The notes under the pieces: generated by a model
Told to the model about the DNA's origin: nothing
Database searches by the model: none
Seen by the model: the letters and a program-made list of their open reading frames with translations, nothing else
Position numbers and translations under genes: made by a program
Shown here: piece by piece, positions 1 through 10,203 of the stretch
How positions within the stretch are numbered: the first letter of the stretch is position 1
Layout of the letters: each line of letters starts with the position of its first letter
Source: M55B118 sp964501715
GTDB lineage: Bacteria > Bacillota_I > Bacilli_A > Izemoplasmatales > Izemoplasmataceae
DNA length: 64,000 nt
Direction: 5' to 3'
NCBI GenBank assembly: GCA_964501715.1
Contig: CAZCTR010000005.1
Span: 19,606-83,605 of the forward strand

Positions 1-42
1 TTTGTCTTCCTCGGTAAGGGCGAGTCGTCTTTGTTTTTTCAT
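1..42 (-). CDS. 5' end of an unidentified gene downstream of serS (cut by window edge)
   Basis: After the serS stop codon the minus strand offers a GATGAGGTG ribosome site and an ATG at position 42, opening a frame that reads MKKQRRLALTEEDK before the window ends. Only 14 codons are visible, so no family can be assigned. The seven-base interval between the serS stop and this ATG and the well-placed ribosome site suggest it is co-transcribed with serS under the same T-box. Real coding start is likely; product unknown. Confidence 0.55.
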   Translation of the reverse strand, partial: MKKQRRLALTEEDK

Positions 43-48
43 GATGGT

Positions 49-1338
49 TCACACCTCATCCTTGCAGGGTATGATATCCGTCTTGAGATAAGGTCTCAAG
101 ACTTCCGGGACGATGACGCTTCCGTCTTCCTGTTGGTAATTCTCCAAAATTGCCACGACCGTACGTCCAACAGCAAGTCCGGAGCCGTTCAAAGTATGCA
201 GGTATTCAGGCTTCGAGTTTTTATCAGGGCGGTATTTGATGTTTCCGCGACGAGCCTGGTAAGCTTCTGCGTTGGAGATGCTACCTATTTCACGGTACCC
301 TTTATAGTATGGGAGATAAACCTCGAGGTCATAGGTTTTCGCCATGGAGAACCCAAGATCCCCGCTGCAAATTTCAACCACTCGATAAGGCAATTTCAAA
401 GCCTTAAGAACATTCTCGCTGTTTTCAAGCATGGTCTCTAGCGCTTCATAGGAAGTCTCCGGGCTGGTGAACTTGATGAGTTCGACCTTGTTGAACTGAT
501 GTTGCCTGATGATGCCCCGGGTGTCCCTTCCAGCACTGCCGGCCTCTTGCCGGAATGCCGTGGTGAAGGCAACATACCGCTTAGGCAAGGCGGTGTTGTC
601 CAGGATTTCATCACGATGCATATTGATGCCTGGCACTTCAGCGGTCGGATTGAGATAAAGACCACGCGCATCATTGAGTTCGAAGGCGTCCTCTTTAAAC
701 TTGGGCAATTGACCGGTGGCTTGCATGCTTGCTTTGTTGACAATGTAGGGTAGCATGACTTCCTCGTAACCATGGTCATCGACATGCATGTCGAGCATGA
801 AATTGATCAAAGCACGCTCAAGACGAGACCCAAGCCCTTTATAGATTGTGAAACGGCTGGCCGCGACCTTCACAGCACGCTTGAAGTCCAATATGTCGAG
901 GTCGGTGGCGATATCCCAGTGGGGTTTCACCTCGAAGGAGAAATCAGGGACTTGTCCGACATGCCTCAAAACCGGGTTTTCCGTATCGTCCTTCCCGACG
1001 GGAATGCCTTTGTAGGGAAGGTTCGGCGTTCTCAGCAATGTATCCTCGATGGCGCTTTCCAAATCGGCTTTTTCGTTTTCAAGGGCGCCGATTTCCTTTT
1101 TATTGTCCTCGATGGACTTGAAGATTTCAGTCGTATCCTTGCCTTCGCGTTTGTAAACGCCGATTTTTTTGCTGATTTCGTTTCTTTCTTTCTTGAGGGT
1201 CTCTACCTTCTTTATGACCTCGCGACGTCTCTCATCCTGACTGACGACCTCTTTAAGATACGAGAAATCCCCACCTCTTGTGCTCATTCTCTCGATGATT
1301 GTTTCCAGATTGTCTCTCAAGTATTTCATATCAAGCAT
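49..1338 (-). CDS. serS: Serine--tRNA ligase (class II, SerRS)
   Basis: The 429-residue product is the usual length for bacterial SerRS, which charges tRNA-Ser (and tRNA-Sec) with serine in the cytoplasm. The N-terminal third (about residues 25-100) is the Lys/Glu-rich two-helix coiled-coil arm that grips the long variable arm of tRNA-Ser. The catalytic part shows class II motifs, including FRQEAGSAGRDTRGIIRQHQF (motif 2, about residue 260) and the C-terminal NGSGLAVGRT motif 3. The ATG at 1338 is preceded by GAGGAGGC. Transcription is preceded by a serine T-box leader with its own promoter, so expression should rise when tRNA-Ser is uncharged. Confidence 0.98.
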   Translation of the reverse strand: MLDMKYLRDNLETIIERMSTRGGDFSYLKEVVSQDERRREVIKKVETLKKERNEISKKIGVYKREGKDTTEIFKSIEDNKKEIGALENEKADLESAIEDTLLRTPNLPYKGIPVGKDDTENPVLRHVGQVPDFSFEVKPHWDIATDLDILDFKRAVKVAASRFTIYKGLGSRLERALINFMLDMHVDDHGYEEVMLPYIVNKASMQATGQLPKFKEDAFELNDARGLYLNPTAEVPGINMHRDEILDNTALPKRYVAFTTAFRQEAGSAGRDTRGIIRQHQFNKVELIKFTSPETSYEALETMLENSENVLKALKLPYRVVEICSGDLGFSMAKTYDLEVYLPYYKGYREIGSISNAEAYQARRGNIKYRPDKNSKPEYLHTLNGSGLAVGRTVVAILENYQQEDGSVIVPEVLRPYLKTDIIPCKDEV

Positions 1339-1366
1339 GGTTATGCCTCCTCATGAATCGATTTTA

Positions 1367-1397
1367 ATAAAAAAACCCGTCCCGTTTAGGGACGGGC
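1367..1397 (-). terminator. Rho-independent terminator of the serS T-box
   Basis: Eight-base-pair GC-rich stem GGGACGGG/CCCGTCCC with a TAAAC loop followed on the minus strand by seven T residues. It is the off-state structure of the serS leader and lies 28 bases before the serS start codon. Confidence 0.92.
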
Positions 1398-1590
1398 ATT
1401 AAACCCGTGTTGCCACCCTGATTGATGCGTTTGTCGCATCCACTCAAGCCGGATAACGTCCGGTGGCCGGGAAAGCATTAGACTTTCCGCTCAGGGGTGG
1501 AATTCATCCATCTACCATACCGGTTCGCAGCACCACCGGCTCTCTTGAATCGCATGATGGATTACTTGGTCCCTTCATCACTTTCTATGG
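1367..1590 (-). promoter_or_regulatory. T-box riboswitch leader of serS, serine-specific
   Basis: On the minus strand the leader holds a Stem I with an AGTA turn next to a TCCATC/GATGGA helix, a GAATTCCA specifier loop, and the T-box sequence AGGGTGGCAACACGG at 1405-1419. The likely specifier triplet is UCC (1499-1501), a serine codon, which fits the downstream serS. The terminator arms CCCGTCCC/GGGACGGG (1376-1396) precede a run of T. The T-box ACGGG can pair with CCCGT of the terminator to form the alternative antiterminator. The stem and specifier assignment was made by eye; the T-box and terminator are clear. Confidence 0.9.
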
Positions 1591-1594
1591 TTTG

Positions 1595-1623
1595 AGTGTA
1601 GCATGGCCTCAGGTCATTGTCAA
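1595..1623 (-). promoter_or_regulatory. Promoter of the serS T-box transcript
   Basis: Minus-strand TTGACA (1618-1623) and TACACT (1595-1600) are separated by exactly 17 bases. The -35 box overlaps the gyrA stop codon, so serS is uncoupled from the gyrase operon although the genes are adjacent and codirectional. Confidence 0.8.
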
Positions 1624-4241
1624 TCAGAAGACGTGTAATCGAAGAGGTTCTCGGGTGCGACTTTTTCCTCGTCTTCTTCAGATTCGCTATTTTCATCTGC
1701 AATTTGTGAGCTTTCCGGTTGCTCCGTCGCCTCTACATCGTTTTGGTTGTTCACTTCGGTGTCGGGGGAGACTTCCGGCATGTCCTCTTCATTTTCCTCT
1801 TCCTTGCGATGCGGAACCAGGGCGGTGCTTGCGACAGTATGGGCCTCGCTCAGGCGCATGAGCCGTACCCCTTGGGTCGCTCTTGAACTGCAAGAGATCT
1901 GGGCGGTCGGGATGCGGATCATCGTGCCCTTGTCGGAGAAAATGATGAGATCCTCTTCCCCGCTCACCCCCGCAAGACGGACGAGATTCCCGTTCTTCTT
2001 TGTGACGGTCAGGGTCTTGACACCCTTCCCTCCGCGGTTTTGAAGGCGGTATTCATCCAGGTTCGTCCGTTTTCCGTAGCCTTTTTCTGTGACGACCAGG
2101 ATATCCCGGATGGTATCGTCGACGACGGCGGTGCCGACCACGGTATCCTCATCCTGAAGCTGGATGCCGCGCACCCCTGAAGCTGTGCGTCCCATCGGTC
2201 GGACAGTGTCCTCATTGAAGCGGATCGCCTTGCCGTTCGAGGCGCCGAGAATGATGTCCTTGTGTCCGTCTGTGTGCTTGACATCATGAAGCTCGTCACC
2301 GTCTTTGAGGCTGATGGCCCGGATGCCGGAGGAGCGTATGTTCCTGTAGTCGGCGACCGCGGTTCTTTTCACAGTCCCACGTTTGGTGGTGAAGAACAGA
2401 TAGTCCTGCGAGGAGTCGAAGTCCTTGATGTGGTCGATGGCCTGAAGGGTCTCGCCTTCTTCGAAGTCGAGAATGTTGACAAGGGGAAGCCCTTTGGACG
2501 CCCGTGAGAATTCGGGGATCTTGTAGCCTTTCACCTTGTAGACGCGACCGTGGTTGGTGAAGAACAGGAGGTAATCGTGAGTCGAGGTGTAAAGCAGGTG
2601 CTCGACCACGTCGTCATTGTGCATCTTGATGCCGGTCATGCCCTTTCCTCCACGATTCTGGATCTTGTAGGAGGAAGCATTCATCCGCTTGCAATACCCT
2701 TCCTGGGTGATGGTGATGATGACATCCTCCTCGGGGATGAGGTCCTCATCCTCGATATCAAGGTCATAGGCCAATGATATCTCGCTCTGGCGCTCGTTTG
2801 AGTAGGATGCCTTGAGGGTTTCAAGGTCCTCCTTGATGACTTCAAGCTGCTTGTTTTCGCTTGCGAGGATGGCTTCATATTCGGCGATGTTGGCACGCAG
2901 TTCGGCGAGCTCTTCATCTATTTTCTCGCGTTCCAGACCGGACAGTTTGCGAAGCCTCATCTCGAGGATGGCTTTTGCCTGTTCCTCTGAGAAACCGAAG
3001 GCTTCCATGAGTTTTTCCTGTGCGTCATCATAGGCTTTTCGAATGATCTCTATGATTGCGTCGATGTTGTCAAGCGCTTTGAGAAGGCCTTCCAGGATAT
3101 GCGCCCTGGCCCGGGCTTTCTTCAAGTCGTGTTCAGTCCTTCTGACGAGCACCTCGATCTGATGGTTGATGTAATGCTCAATGGTCTCTTTGAGGCTGAG
3201 AACCCTGGGTTGTTGGTTGACAAGCGCGAGCATGTTCATGCCGAAAGACACTTGCATGGGGGTGAACTTGTAGAGGTTGTTCAGCGTGACTTCGGGATTC
3301 ACACCTTTTCTAAGCTCGATCACGATCTTGATTCCATCACGGTTCGATTCATCACGCAGATCGGTGATGCCTTCAATCCTCTTCTCCTTGGCCAATTCGG
3401 CGATTTTCTCGATAAGCCTGGTCTTGTTCACTTGATAGGGGATTTCCGTGACTGTGATCACGCTCTTGCCGTTTGTCTGGGTCTCTATTTCACTTTTCGA
3501 ACGGATCTTGAAGGACCCGTTTCCGGTTTCATACGCTTTTCGCACGCCTGAAAGCCCCATGATGGTTCCCCCGGTCGGGAAATCCGGGGCCTTGATGAAA
3601 TGCATGAGCCCATCAAGGTCGATATCGGGGTTCTCTATGGTGGCGATGATGCCATCGATGGTCTCTCCGAGGTTGTGGGGGGGGATGTTCGTCGCCATTC
3701 CGACCGCGATGCCGGTCGACCCGTTCACAAGAAGGTTGGGAAATTTGGCCGGTAGAACGACCGGTTCGCTCTCGGTGCCGTCATAATTATCGGCGAAATC
3801 GATGGTGTTTTTCTTGATGTCCTTGAGCATCTCCATCGAAAGCTTGGTCATCTTCGCCTCTGTGTAACGCATGGCGGCGGCGCCATCCCCATCGATGGAC
3901 CCGAAGTTGCCATGACCATCAACCAGTGGATAACGGTAGGAGAATTCCTGGGCCATGCGCACCATGGCGTCATAGATCGCGCTGTCACCATGGGGATGGT
4001 ATTTACCCATGACGTCCCCTACGATGCGCGCACTTTTCTTGTACGACGCGTTCGGATAGACCCCGAGTCCCTCCATGCCGTAAAGGATCCTGCGGTGAAC
4101 AGGTTTAAGGCCGTCCCTGACATCAGGGAGGGCCCTTGAAACGATGACGCTCATCGCGTAGCTCATGAAGGACGTCTTCATTTCGCTTGTGATGTTGAGG
4201 TCGTTGATTCTGTCAAATGTGGTGGGTTTCATTGCATCCAT
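1620..4241 (-). CDS. gyrA: DNA gyrase subunit A
   Basis: GyrA is the breaking-rejoining subunit of the A2B2 topoisomerase that introduces negative supercoils. The 873-residue product has the catalytic tyrosine at about residue 126 (AAMRYTEAK) and an intact quinolone region (HPHGDSAIYD, Ser87 and Asp91) of the sensitive type. The C-terminal beta-pinwheel carries a GyrA-box-like QNRGGKG near residue 545, which distinguishes it from ParC, and a second copy later. The last 65 or so residues are an unusually acidic, Glu/Asp/Ser-rich tail. ATG at 4241 has TAGGAG nine bases upstream; gyrB ends 11 bases before it, so the two are co-transcribed. Confidence 0.98.
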   Translation of the reverse strand: MDAMKPTTFDRINDLNITSEMKTSFMSYAMSVIVSRALPDVRDGLKPVHRRILYGMEGLGVYPNASYKKSARIVGDVMGKYHPHGDSAIYDAMVRMAQEFSYRYPLVDGHGNFGSIDGDGAAAMRYTEAKMTKLSMEMLKDIKKNTIDFADNYDGTESEPVVLPAKFPNLLVNGSTGIAVGMATNIPPHNLGETIDGIIATIENPDIDLDGLMHFIKAPDFPTGGTIMGLSGVRKAYETGNGSFKIRSKSEIETQTNGKSVITVTEIPYQVNKTRLIEKIAELAKEKRIEGITDLRDESNRDGIKIVIELRKGVNPEVTLNNLYKFTPMQVSFGMNMLALVNQQPRVLSLKETIEHYINHQIEVLVRRTEHDLKKARARAHILEGLLKALDNIDAIIEIIRKAYDDAQEKLMEAFGFSEEQAKAILEMRLRKLSGLEREKIDEELAELRANIAEYEAILASENKQLEVIKEDLETLKASYSNERQSEISLAYDLDIEDEDLIPEEDVIITITQEGYCKRMNASSYKIQNRGGKGMTGIKMHNDDVVEHLLYTSTHDYLLFFTNHGRVYKVKGYKIPEFSRASKGLPLVNILDFEEGETLQAIDHIKDFDSSQDYLFFTTKRGTVKRTAVADYRNIRSSGIRAISLKDGDELHDVKHTDGHKDIILGASNGKAIRFNEDTVRPMGRTASGVRGIQLQDEDTVVGTAVVDDTIRDILVVTEKGYGKRTNLDEYRLQNRGGKGVKTLTVTKKNGNLVRLAGVSGEEDLIIFSDKGTMIRIPTAQISCSSRATQGVRLMRLSEAHTVASTALVPHRKEEENEEDMPEVSPDTEVNNQNDVEATEQPESSQIADENSESEEDEEKVAPENLFDYTSSD

Positions 4242-4252
4242 AATATACGCTC

Positions 4253-6134
<1,882 letters not shown>

Positions 6135-6151
<17 letters not shown>

Positions 6152-7241
6152 AAGATTTCACTCCTTCGATTTGTCCCGCTTCGACCTTGAATAGCTGGTA
6201 TGCCTCGAGTGCATCCAGATGCATGGCTTCAAGCGAGGTGCTCGTGATGAATATTTGGGAATCCTGGTCAAAGAACTCTAGTAGGTTCTTCTGACGTTTG
6301 TCATCCAGTTCGCTGAACACGTCGTCCAACAATACGATCGGTGCCATGTGCCTCTTCTCTTTTATCAACTGGGAAACCGCTAGTTTGAGGGCTAAAGCCA
6401 ATGTCCTTATCTGTCCTTGGGAGGCGGTTTGCATCACTGGTTTATCGCCAAAATAAAAAACACAATCATCGCGGTGCGGACCGATTGAAGTGCTTCCGCT
6501 CGATATATCGAAACGCCTTTTTCGCTCAAACGCATTCTTTACGTCTTCGGTGACGGAAGGCTGATAGGCGAGCCTCACAGTCTCTTTTTCCTCCGACAAG
6601 GATTTATAGATGGCACGCGTTTTCTCATCAAGGGTTTCGATGAACCGCTTTCTCTCCCGAGTGATACGGGTGATGTAGTGTTGCATCTGTTCTGTGAGCA
6701 CTTCAAGAAGCGGATCTTCCGTCTCGGAATTTTCCCGCATGACCTTGAGTTGTTCGTTCCTTTCCTTGAGCAACCTGCGATACTGGTTCAAGTGATAGAC
6801 ATAATGACGGTTGAGCTGTCCGATCTCAAGGTTTAGAAACCGTCTTCGATCGGAAGGGCCCCCTTTGATGAGGTTCAAATCCTCCGGCGCGAACATGACG
6901 ACATTCAGGAAACCGACATAATCGGACAAACGTTTGTAATCCACATGGTTATGCCTGGCCTTCTTGCCTTCTTTGGAAATAATCAGTTCCAGGGACTGAT
7001 TCGCACGTTCGCTTTGCAATGAGGCTTTGATGGACATGAAGGGCGACTCGTGAGCGATCATGTCCCTGTCGGCGGTGGTCTTGTGCGACTTGGTGAGCGC
7101 AAGGGTGTGGATGGCCTCAAGTAAAGAGGTCTTTCCTTGGGCGTTGTCTCCAAGGATGATGTTGATGTGGGGGTTGAAGGACGTCACAGAGGACTCGTAT
7201 AGACGAAAATGCCTCAATTCAAGGGTGTCAATCGTCGGCAT
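6135..7241 (-). CDS. recF: DNA replication and repair protein RecF
   Basis: RecF is an SMC-like ATPase that with RecO and RecR loads RecA on gapped DNA at stalled forks. The 368-residue protein has Walker A GDNAQGKTS near residue 32, a signature region SQGQIRTLALALK, and Walker B IVLLDDVFSELD. The length is typical. Its ATG lies inside the end of yaaA (14-base overlap), and its own end overlaps gyrB, so the set is translationally coupled. Confidence 0.97.
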
Positions 7242-7458
7242 GTCTGATGGTGAAGGTGCCTTCGCCCTCGACTTCCACAGTATTCAAAGGATAGAGCTTC
7301 CGGCCTCTTCGGGTCTCCGGGTGTCCGTCCACTTTCACCTTCCCAGCATAGAGTATGGCTTTGACATCCCCACCAGAAGCGGCAATGTTTGCGTGTTTTA
7401 AAAACTGCCCGAGTTTTATGAACGGGGTGGTGATTTCGATGTCCTTCAAAACAATCAC
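7228..7458 (-). CDS. yaaA: S4-domain protein YaaA (RlbA-like)
   Basis: A 76-residue protein consisting almost entirely of one S4 RNA-binding fold, with the hallmark IKLGQFLKHANIAASGGDVK and GKVKVDGHPETRRGRK segments. In Bacilli this gene sits between dnaN and recF, exactly as here, and has been linked to ribosome assembly; the molecular role is poorly known. The start is a GTG at 7458 with only a weak AAGAAAG upstream, and the first internal ATG is absent, so the GTG is preferred. It is the first gene of the operon transcribed from the AT-rich promoter at 7489-7517. Confidence 0.92.
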   Translation of the reverse strand: MIVLKDIEITTPFIKLGQFLKHANIAASGGDVKAILYAGKVKVDGHPETRRGRKLYPLNTVEVEGEGTFTIRHADD

Positions 7459-7488
7459 GCTTTCTTATATATAATATATACTATTAGT

Positions 7489-7517
7489 ATTATATAATAT
7501 AATAGGTTATAAAACAA
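7489..7517 (-). promoter_or_regulatory. Promoter of the yaaA-recF-gyrB-gyrA operon
   Basis: Minus-strand TTGTTT (7512-7517) and a perfect TATAAT (7489-7494) are 17 bases apart. They lie in a strikingly AT-only stretch (about 7460-7512) in otherwise balanced DNA, just after the dnaN terminator. Confidence 0.7.
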
Positions 7518-7530
7518 GTTTGAAACCAAC

Positions 7531-7557
7531 AAAAAAGCCCCTTTTGACAGGGGCTTT
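7531..7557 (-). terminator. Terminator after dnaN
   Basis: Minus-strand AAAGCCCC and GGGGCTTT arms with an eight-base loop, followed by a T run. It ends dnaN transcription 30 bases after its stop and separates it from yaaA. Confidence 0.9.
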
Positions 7558-7587
7558 GGTATATGGGTTCAATATATCTTTGCTTGT

Positions 7588-8712
7588 TCAATCTGTCTTG
7601 ACCGGAAGTATCAGTTGAAGCATGTCATCATCATATTCCCCGGTGATCACGAACGGCCGGATTTCACCTGTGAACTTGACTGTGACTTCGCTTGAGTTGA
7701 ATACTTTCAACGCTTCCAGGAAGTATTTTGAGCTGAACGCGATTTTTATCGGGGATCCGACTACTTCATCCACCGGATAGACTTCTTCAAGCACGCGTCC
7801 GATTTCAGGTGAATTAGAAGATATTTCAACCGTGTCGTCCTGGCGCATGTTCAATTTGACGATGGAGTTCTGTCCGTCACGGCTTGAGAGTAGGCTGGCC
7901 CGTTCAACAGATGTGATCAATTGTTCCTTGTTGAACTTGATCTGGACTGGGAATTCCTGTGGAACCAGTTTGGAGGTTTCAGGATAATTGCCTTCGAGCA
8001 ACCTTGTCTGGAAAAGGATGTTCTTGTATTTGAAGAGCACTTGCGATTGATCGAAGTGAAGTTCCACGTCGCTTTGGTTGTCCTCGAGAATCCGGACAAG
8101 CTCCTCCAGGCTTCTTCCGGGGATGATGACATTCATCTTGTCATAATCCTCTTCCAAAGAGATGGTTTTCTGACTTAGACGGTAGCTGTCTGTGGCGACA
8201 CCATTCAAGCGGTCTCCCTCAATGGTGAGGTTCACCCCTGTCAGAATGGGGCGGTTCTCAATGCTCGAGGTCGCGAAAGCCGTCTGTCTGATCAGAGTCT
8301 TCAGTGTGCGCACGTTGATCTTGACATGAGAATCTTTCTCTTTGAATGTAAGATTGGGATAATCTTCAAGATCGAGGGTGTTCAAGGTGATATCGGAATG
8401 ATCCGCTTCGATTCTGAGAAGATTGTCTTCCGCTTTTGAGAACGTGACGGTCTGACCATCAAGCTTCCTTATGATTTCAATGAAGTACTTTCCGGGGATG
8501 AGTGCCGACCCTGTTTCTTCGACATTGAGGCCAGAATCCTGAATATCGATGTTGATGGAGATATCAGAATTGCTGGTGGTGATGGTCAACCCGGTTTCCT
8601 GGATGTTCATCTTGACGCCTTGAAGAGCCGGATTCGGGGTTTTGTTGGATAAGGCTTTTTGGGCAATCAACAAATGATAGAGCAGCTTGTCTTTATTGAT
8701 CTCAAATCGCAT
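7588..8712 (-). CDS. dnaN: DNA polymerase III sliding clamp (beta subunit)
   Basis: The 374-residue product is the ring-forming beta clamp that tethers the replicative polymerase and binds many clamp-interacting proteins. Its three repeated clamp domains fit the length, and the C-terminal VITGEYDDDMLQLILPVKTD matches the conserved end (LILPVRT) that forms the peptide-binding cleft. ATG at 8712 is preceded by AAGGTGG. It follows dnaA across a 111-base gap that contains an extended -10 promoter and origin elements, and is ended by its own terminator. Confidence 0.98.
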   Translation of the reverse strand: MRFEINKDKLLYHLLIAQKALSNKTPNPALQGVKMNIQETGLTITTSNSDISINIDIQDSGLNVEETGSALIPGKYFIEIIRKLDGQTVTFSKAEDNLLRIEADHSDITLNTLDLEDYPNLTFKEKDSHVKINVRTLKTLIRQTAFATSSIENRPILTGVNLTIEGDRLNGVATDSYRLSQKTISLEEDYDKMNVIIPGRSLEELVRILEDNQSDVELHFDQSQVLFKYKNILFQTRLLEGNYPETSKLVPQEFPVQIKFNKEQLITSVERASLLSSRDGQNSIVKLNMRQDDTVEISSNSPEIGRVLEEVYPVDEVVGSPIKIAFSSKYFLEALKVFNSSEVTVKFTGEIRPFVITGEYDDDMLQLILPVKTD

Positions 8713-8726
8713 GGAACCACCTTCTG

Positions 8727-8781
8727 TTAATTATTTTTTTTTAATGCTTGTTATTATTAGGGGGTGTGGATATGTGGATAT
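8727..8781. other. Origin unwinding element between dnaA and dnaN (DnaA boxes, G-cluster, DnaA-trio-like repeats)
   Basis: Two abutting TGTGGATAT sequences (8765-8773 and 8773-8781) match DnaA boxes with one mismatch. They are followed by a GGGGG cluster (8760-8764), then on the plus strand TTATTATTAG (8751-8760), which read 3' to 5' gives GAT-TAT-TAT, and then an almost pure A/T tract (8727-8748). The order boxes, G-cluster, trios, AT-rich DNA is that of the basal unwinding system described for Bacillus subtilis, at the same genomic place (dnaA-dnaN gap). Assignment by pattern; not tested. Confidence 0.65.
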
Positions 8782-8788
8782 CTAATTC

Positions 8789-8802
8789 ATTATACCATGT
8801 TT
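8789..8802 (-). promoter_or_regulatory. Candidate dnaN promoter (extended -10)
   Basis: Minus-strand TGGTATAAT forms an extended -10 box (TATAAT at 8789-8794). No good -35 hexamer is seen 17 bases upstream. The two DnaA boxes at 8765-8781 lie just downstream, in the transcribed region, where bound DnaA could affect dnaN expression. Confidence 0.55.
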
Positions 8803-8823
8803 TAGCGGTTTTGTGGTGAAAAT

Positions 8824-10203
8824 TCAGCTACTTTCTCCACATTTATGCTTTAATTTCTCCACGTCCTTTTTCAAGTTGTAATCCACTTGAATCTCATTGG
8901 AGACTTTCTCGCATGAATGCATGACCGTCGAATGGTCGCGGTTCATGAAATAGGATCCGATTCTCTTGTATGGAAGGTCGAAAAGGTCCTTGATGAGATA
9001 CATGGCGATTTGCCTTGGATACAGATAGGTGCGGTTGCGCTTTTTGGACACCAGGTCACTGGTGGTGATGCTGTAGTAATCACTGACGATGCTCATGAGA
9101 TTCTGTATTTTGTCTTTGATGAAATCTTTCGAGTTCTTTTTCGGCTGGATGAGATTGTCCAGCGCAACTTCGGCATTTTTGATGGAGAAATCATAATTGA
9201 AGGCGGTACAATAGAAGAGCACCCTTTTGAGAGCACCTTCTAGCTCCCTGACATTGTTGTCGAAGACACTTGCGATGTATTCGATCACTTTATGGGGGAA
9301 AAGCTCCGCATCGTTGGTTTCAGCCTTGAGTTTCTTTTCGAGGATCTTGATTCGGTGTTCGAGATCGGGACGGTTGATATCCACCGTCACGCCCCAAGCG
9401 AACCGGGAGGTGAGCCTGGACATGATGTCGCGTAGATCGGATGCTTTCCGATCGGAGGTGATGACAATCTGTTTTTGGTGACTGTGAAGCAGCTCAAAAA
9501 GTTTGAAAAACTCCTCCTGCGACTTTTCCTTCTTGGCTAAAAACTGTATGTCATCCACCAGAAGCACATCGACATTGCGATAGATCTCGTTGAATTCGTC
9601 GAATTTCTTCTTGCTGGAGTACTTCACGTAATCCTCAACAAACTGGTCCGCTTTGACATAAAGAACACGGGTGTTGATATCACCCTCAAGAATGTAGTTT
9701 CCAACCCCTTGCATGAGGTGGGTCTTACCTAGCCCGACGTCACCGAATATGTATAGAGGGTTGGCCACTACTCCAGGCTGATCGGCCACTTTCAACGCGG
9801 AGGTGTAGGCGAGGCGATTGGAGTTGCCCACGACAAAGTTTTGGAAGGTGTAAGAGGGATTCAGGTTGGCGTTTAGGAAACGTTCGTCATGTGTCTGATG
9901 ATTGGGTTGATTGATTTCGAAGCCCTTATCATGATTCAATTCCTCTTCAGCTTCCTCTTTGGTGATGACCCGGTATTCATGTCTATCGGACACATAACTT
10001 TCTAGCAACCGGTTCATACGGCCGAGATAAAGCATTTCGATGCGCTTCTTGATGAAGTGATTGTCGACGAGCAGATAGATGTAGTTGTTGCGCACTTTAA
10101 AAACCGAATCGACGGATTCGAAAATTTCTTCGTAAGTATTGTTCTCCAACTGGTTGGCAAGTTCGCTTTTCACTTCTTGCCAGATTTCGGTATGCTGTTC
10201 CAT
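8824..10203 (-). CDS. dnaA: Chromosomal replication initiator protein DnaA
   Basis: AAA+ initiator that binds DnaA boxes and opens the origin. The 459-residue protein has domain I (about 1-85), a short linker, the AAA+ core with Walker A GDVGLGKTHL and Walker B VLLVDDIQFLAKK, and the C-terminal helix-turn-helix domain with the family signature RDHSTVMHSCEKV. ATG at 10203 has AGAGGTGA upstream. The upstream region carries several DnaA boxes, consistent with origin function and with autoregulation. Confidence 0.99.
   Translation of the reverse strand: MEQHTEIWQEVKSELANQLENNTYEEIFESVDSVFKVRNNYIYLLVDNHFIKKRIEMLYLGRMNRLLESYVSDRHEYRVITKEEAEEELNHDKGFEINQPNHQTHDERFLNANLNPSYTFQNFVVGNSNRLAYTSALKVADQPGVVANPLYIFGDVGLGKTHLMQGVGNYILEGDINTRVLYVKADQFVEDYVKYSSKKKFDEFNEIYRNVDVLLVDDIQFLAKKEKSQEEFFKLFELLHSHQKQIVITSDRKASDLRDIMSRLTSRFAWGVTVDINRPDLEHRIKILEKKLKAETNDAELFPHKVIEYIASVFDNNVRELEGALKRVLFYCTAFNYDFSIKNAEVALDNLIQPKKNSKDFIKDKIQNLMSIVSDYYSITTSDLVSKKRNRTYLYPRQIAMYLIKDLFDLPYKRIGSYFMNRDHSTVMHSCEKVSNEIQVDYNLKKDVEKLKHKCGESS

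Noticed and set aside
1490..1506. A plus-strand AGGGGTGGAATT resembling a T-box core
   Set aside because: It is the reverse side of the specifier region of the minus-strand serS leader; no plus-strand terminator or gene follows.
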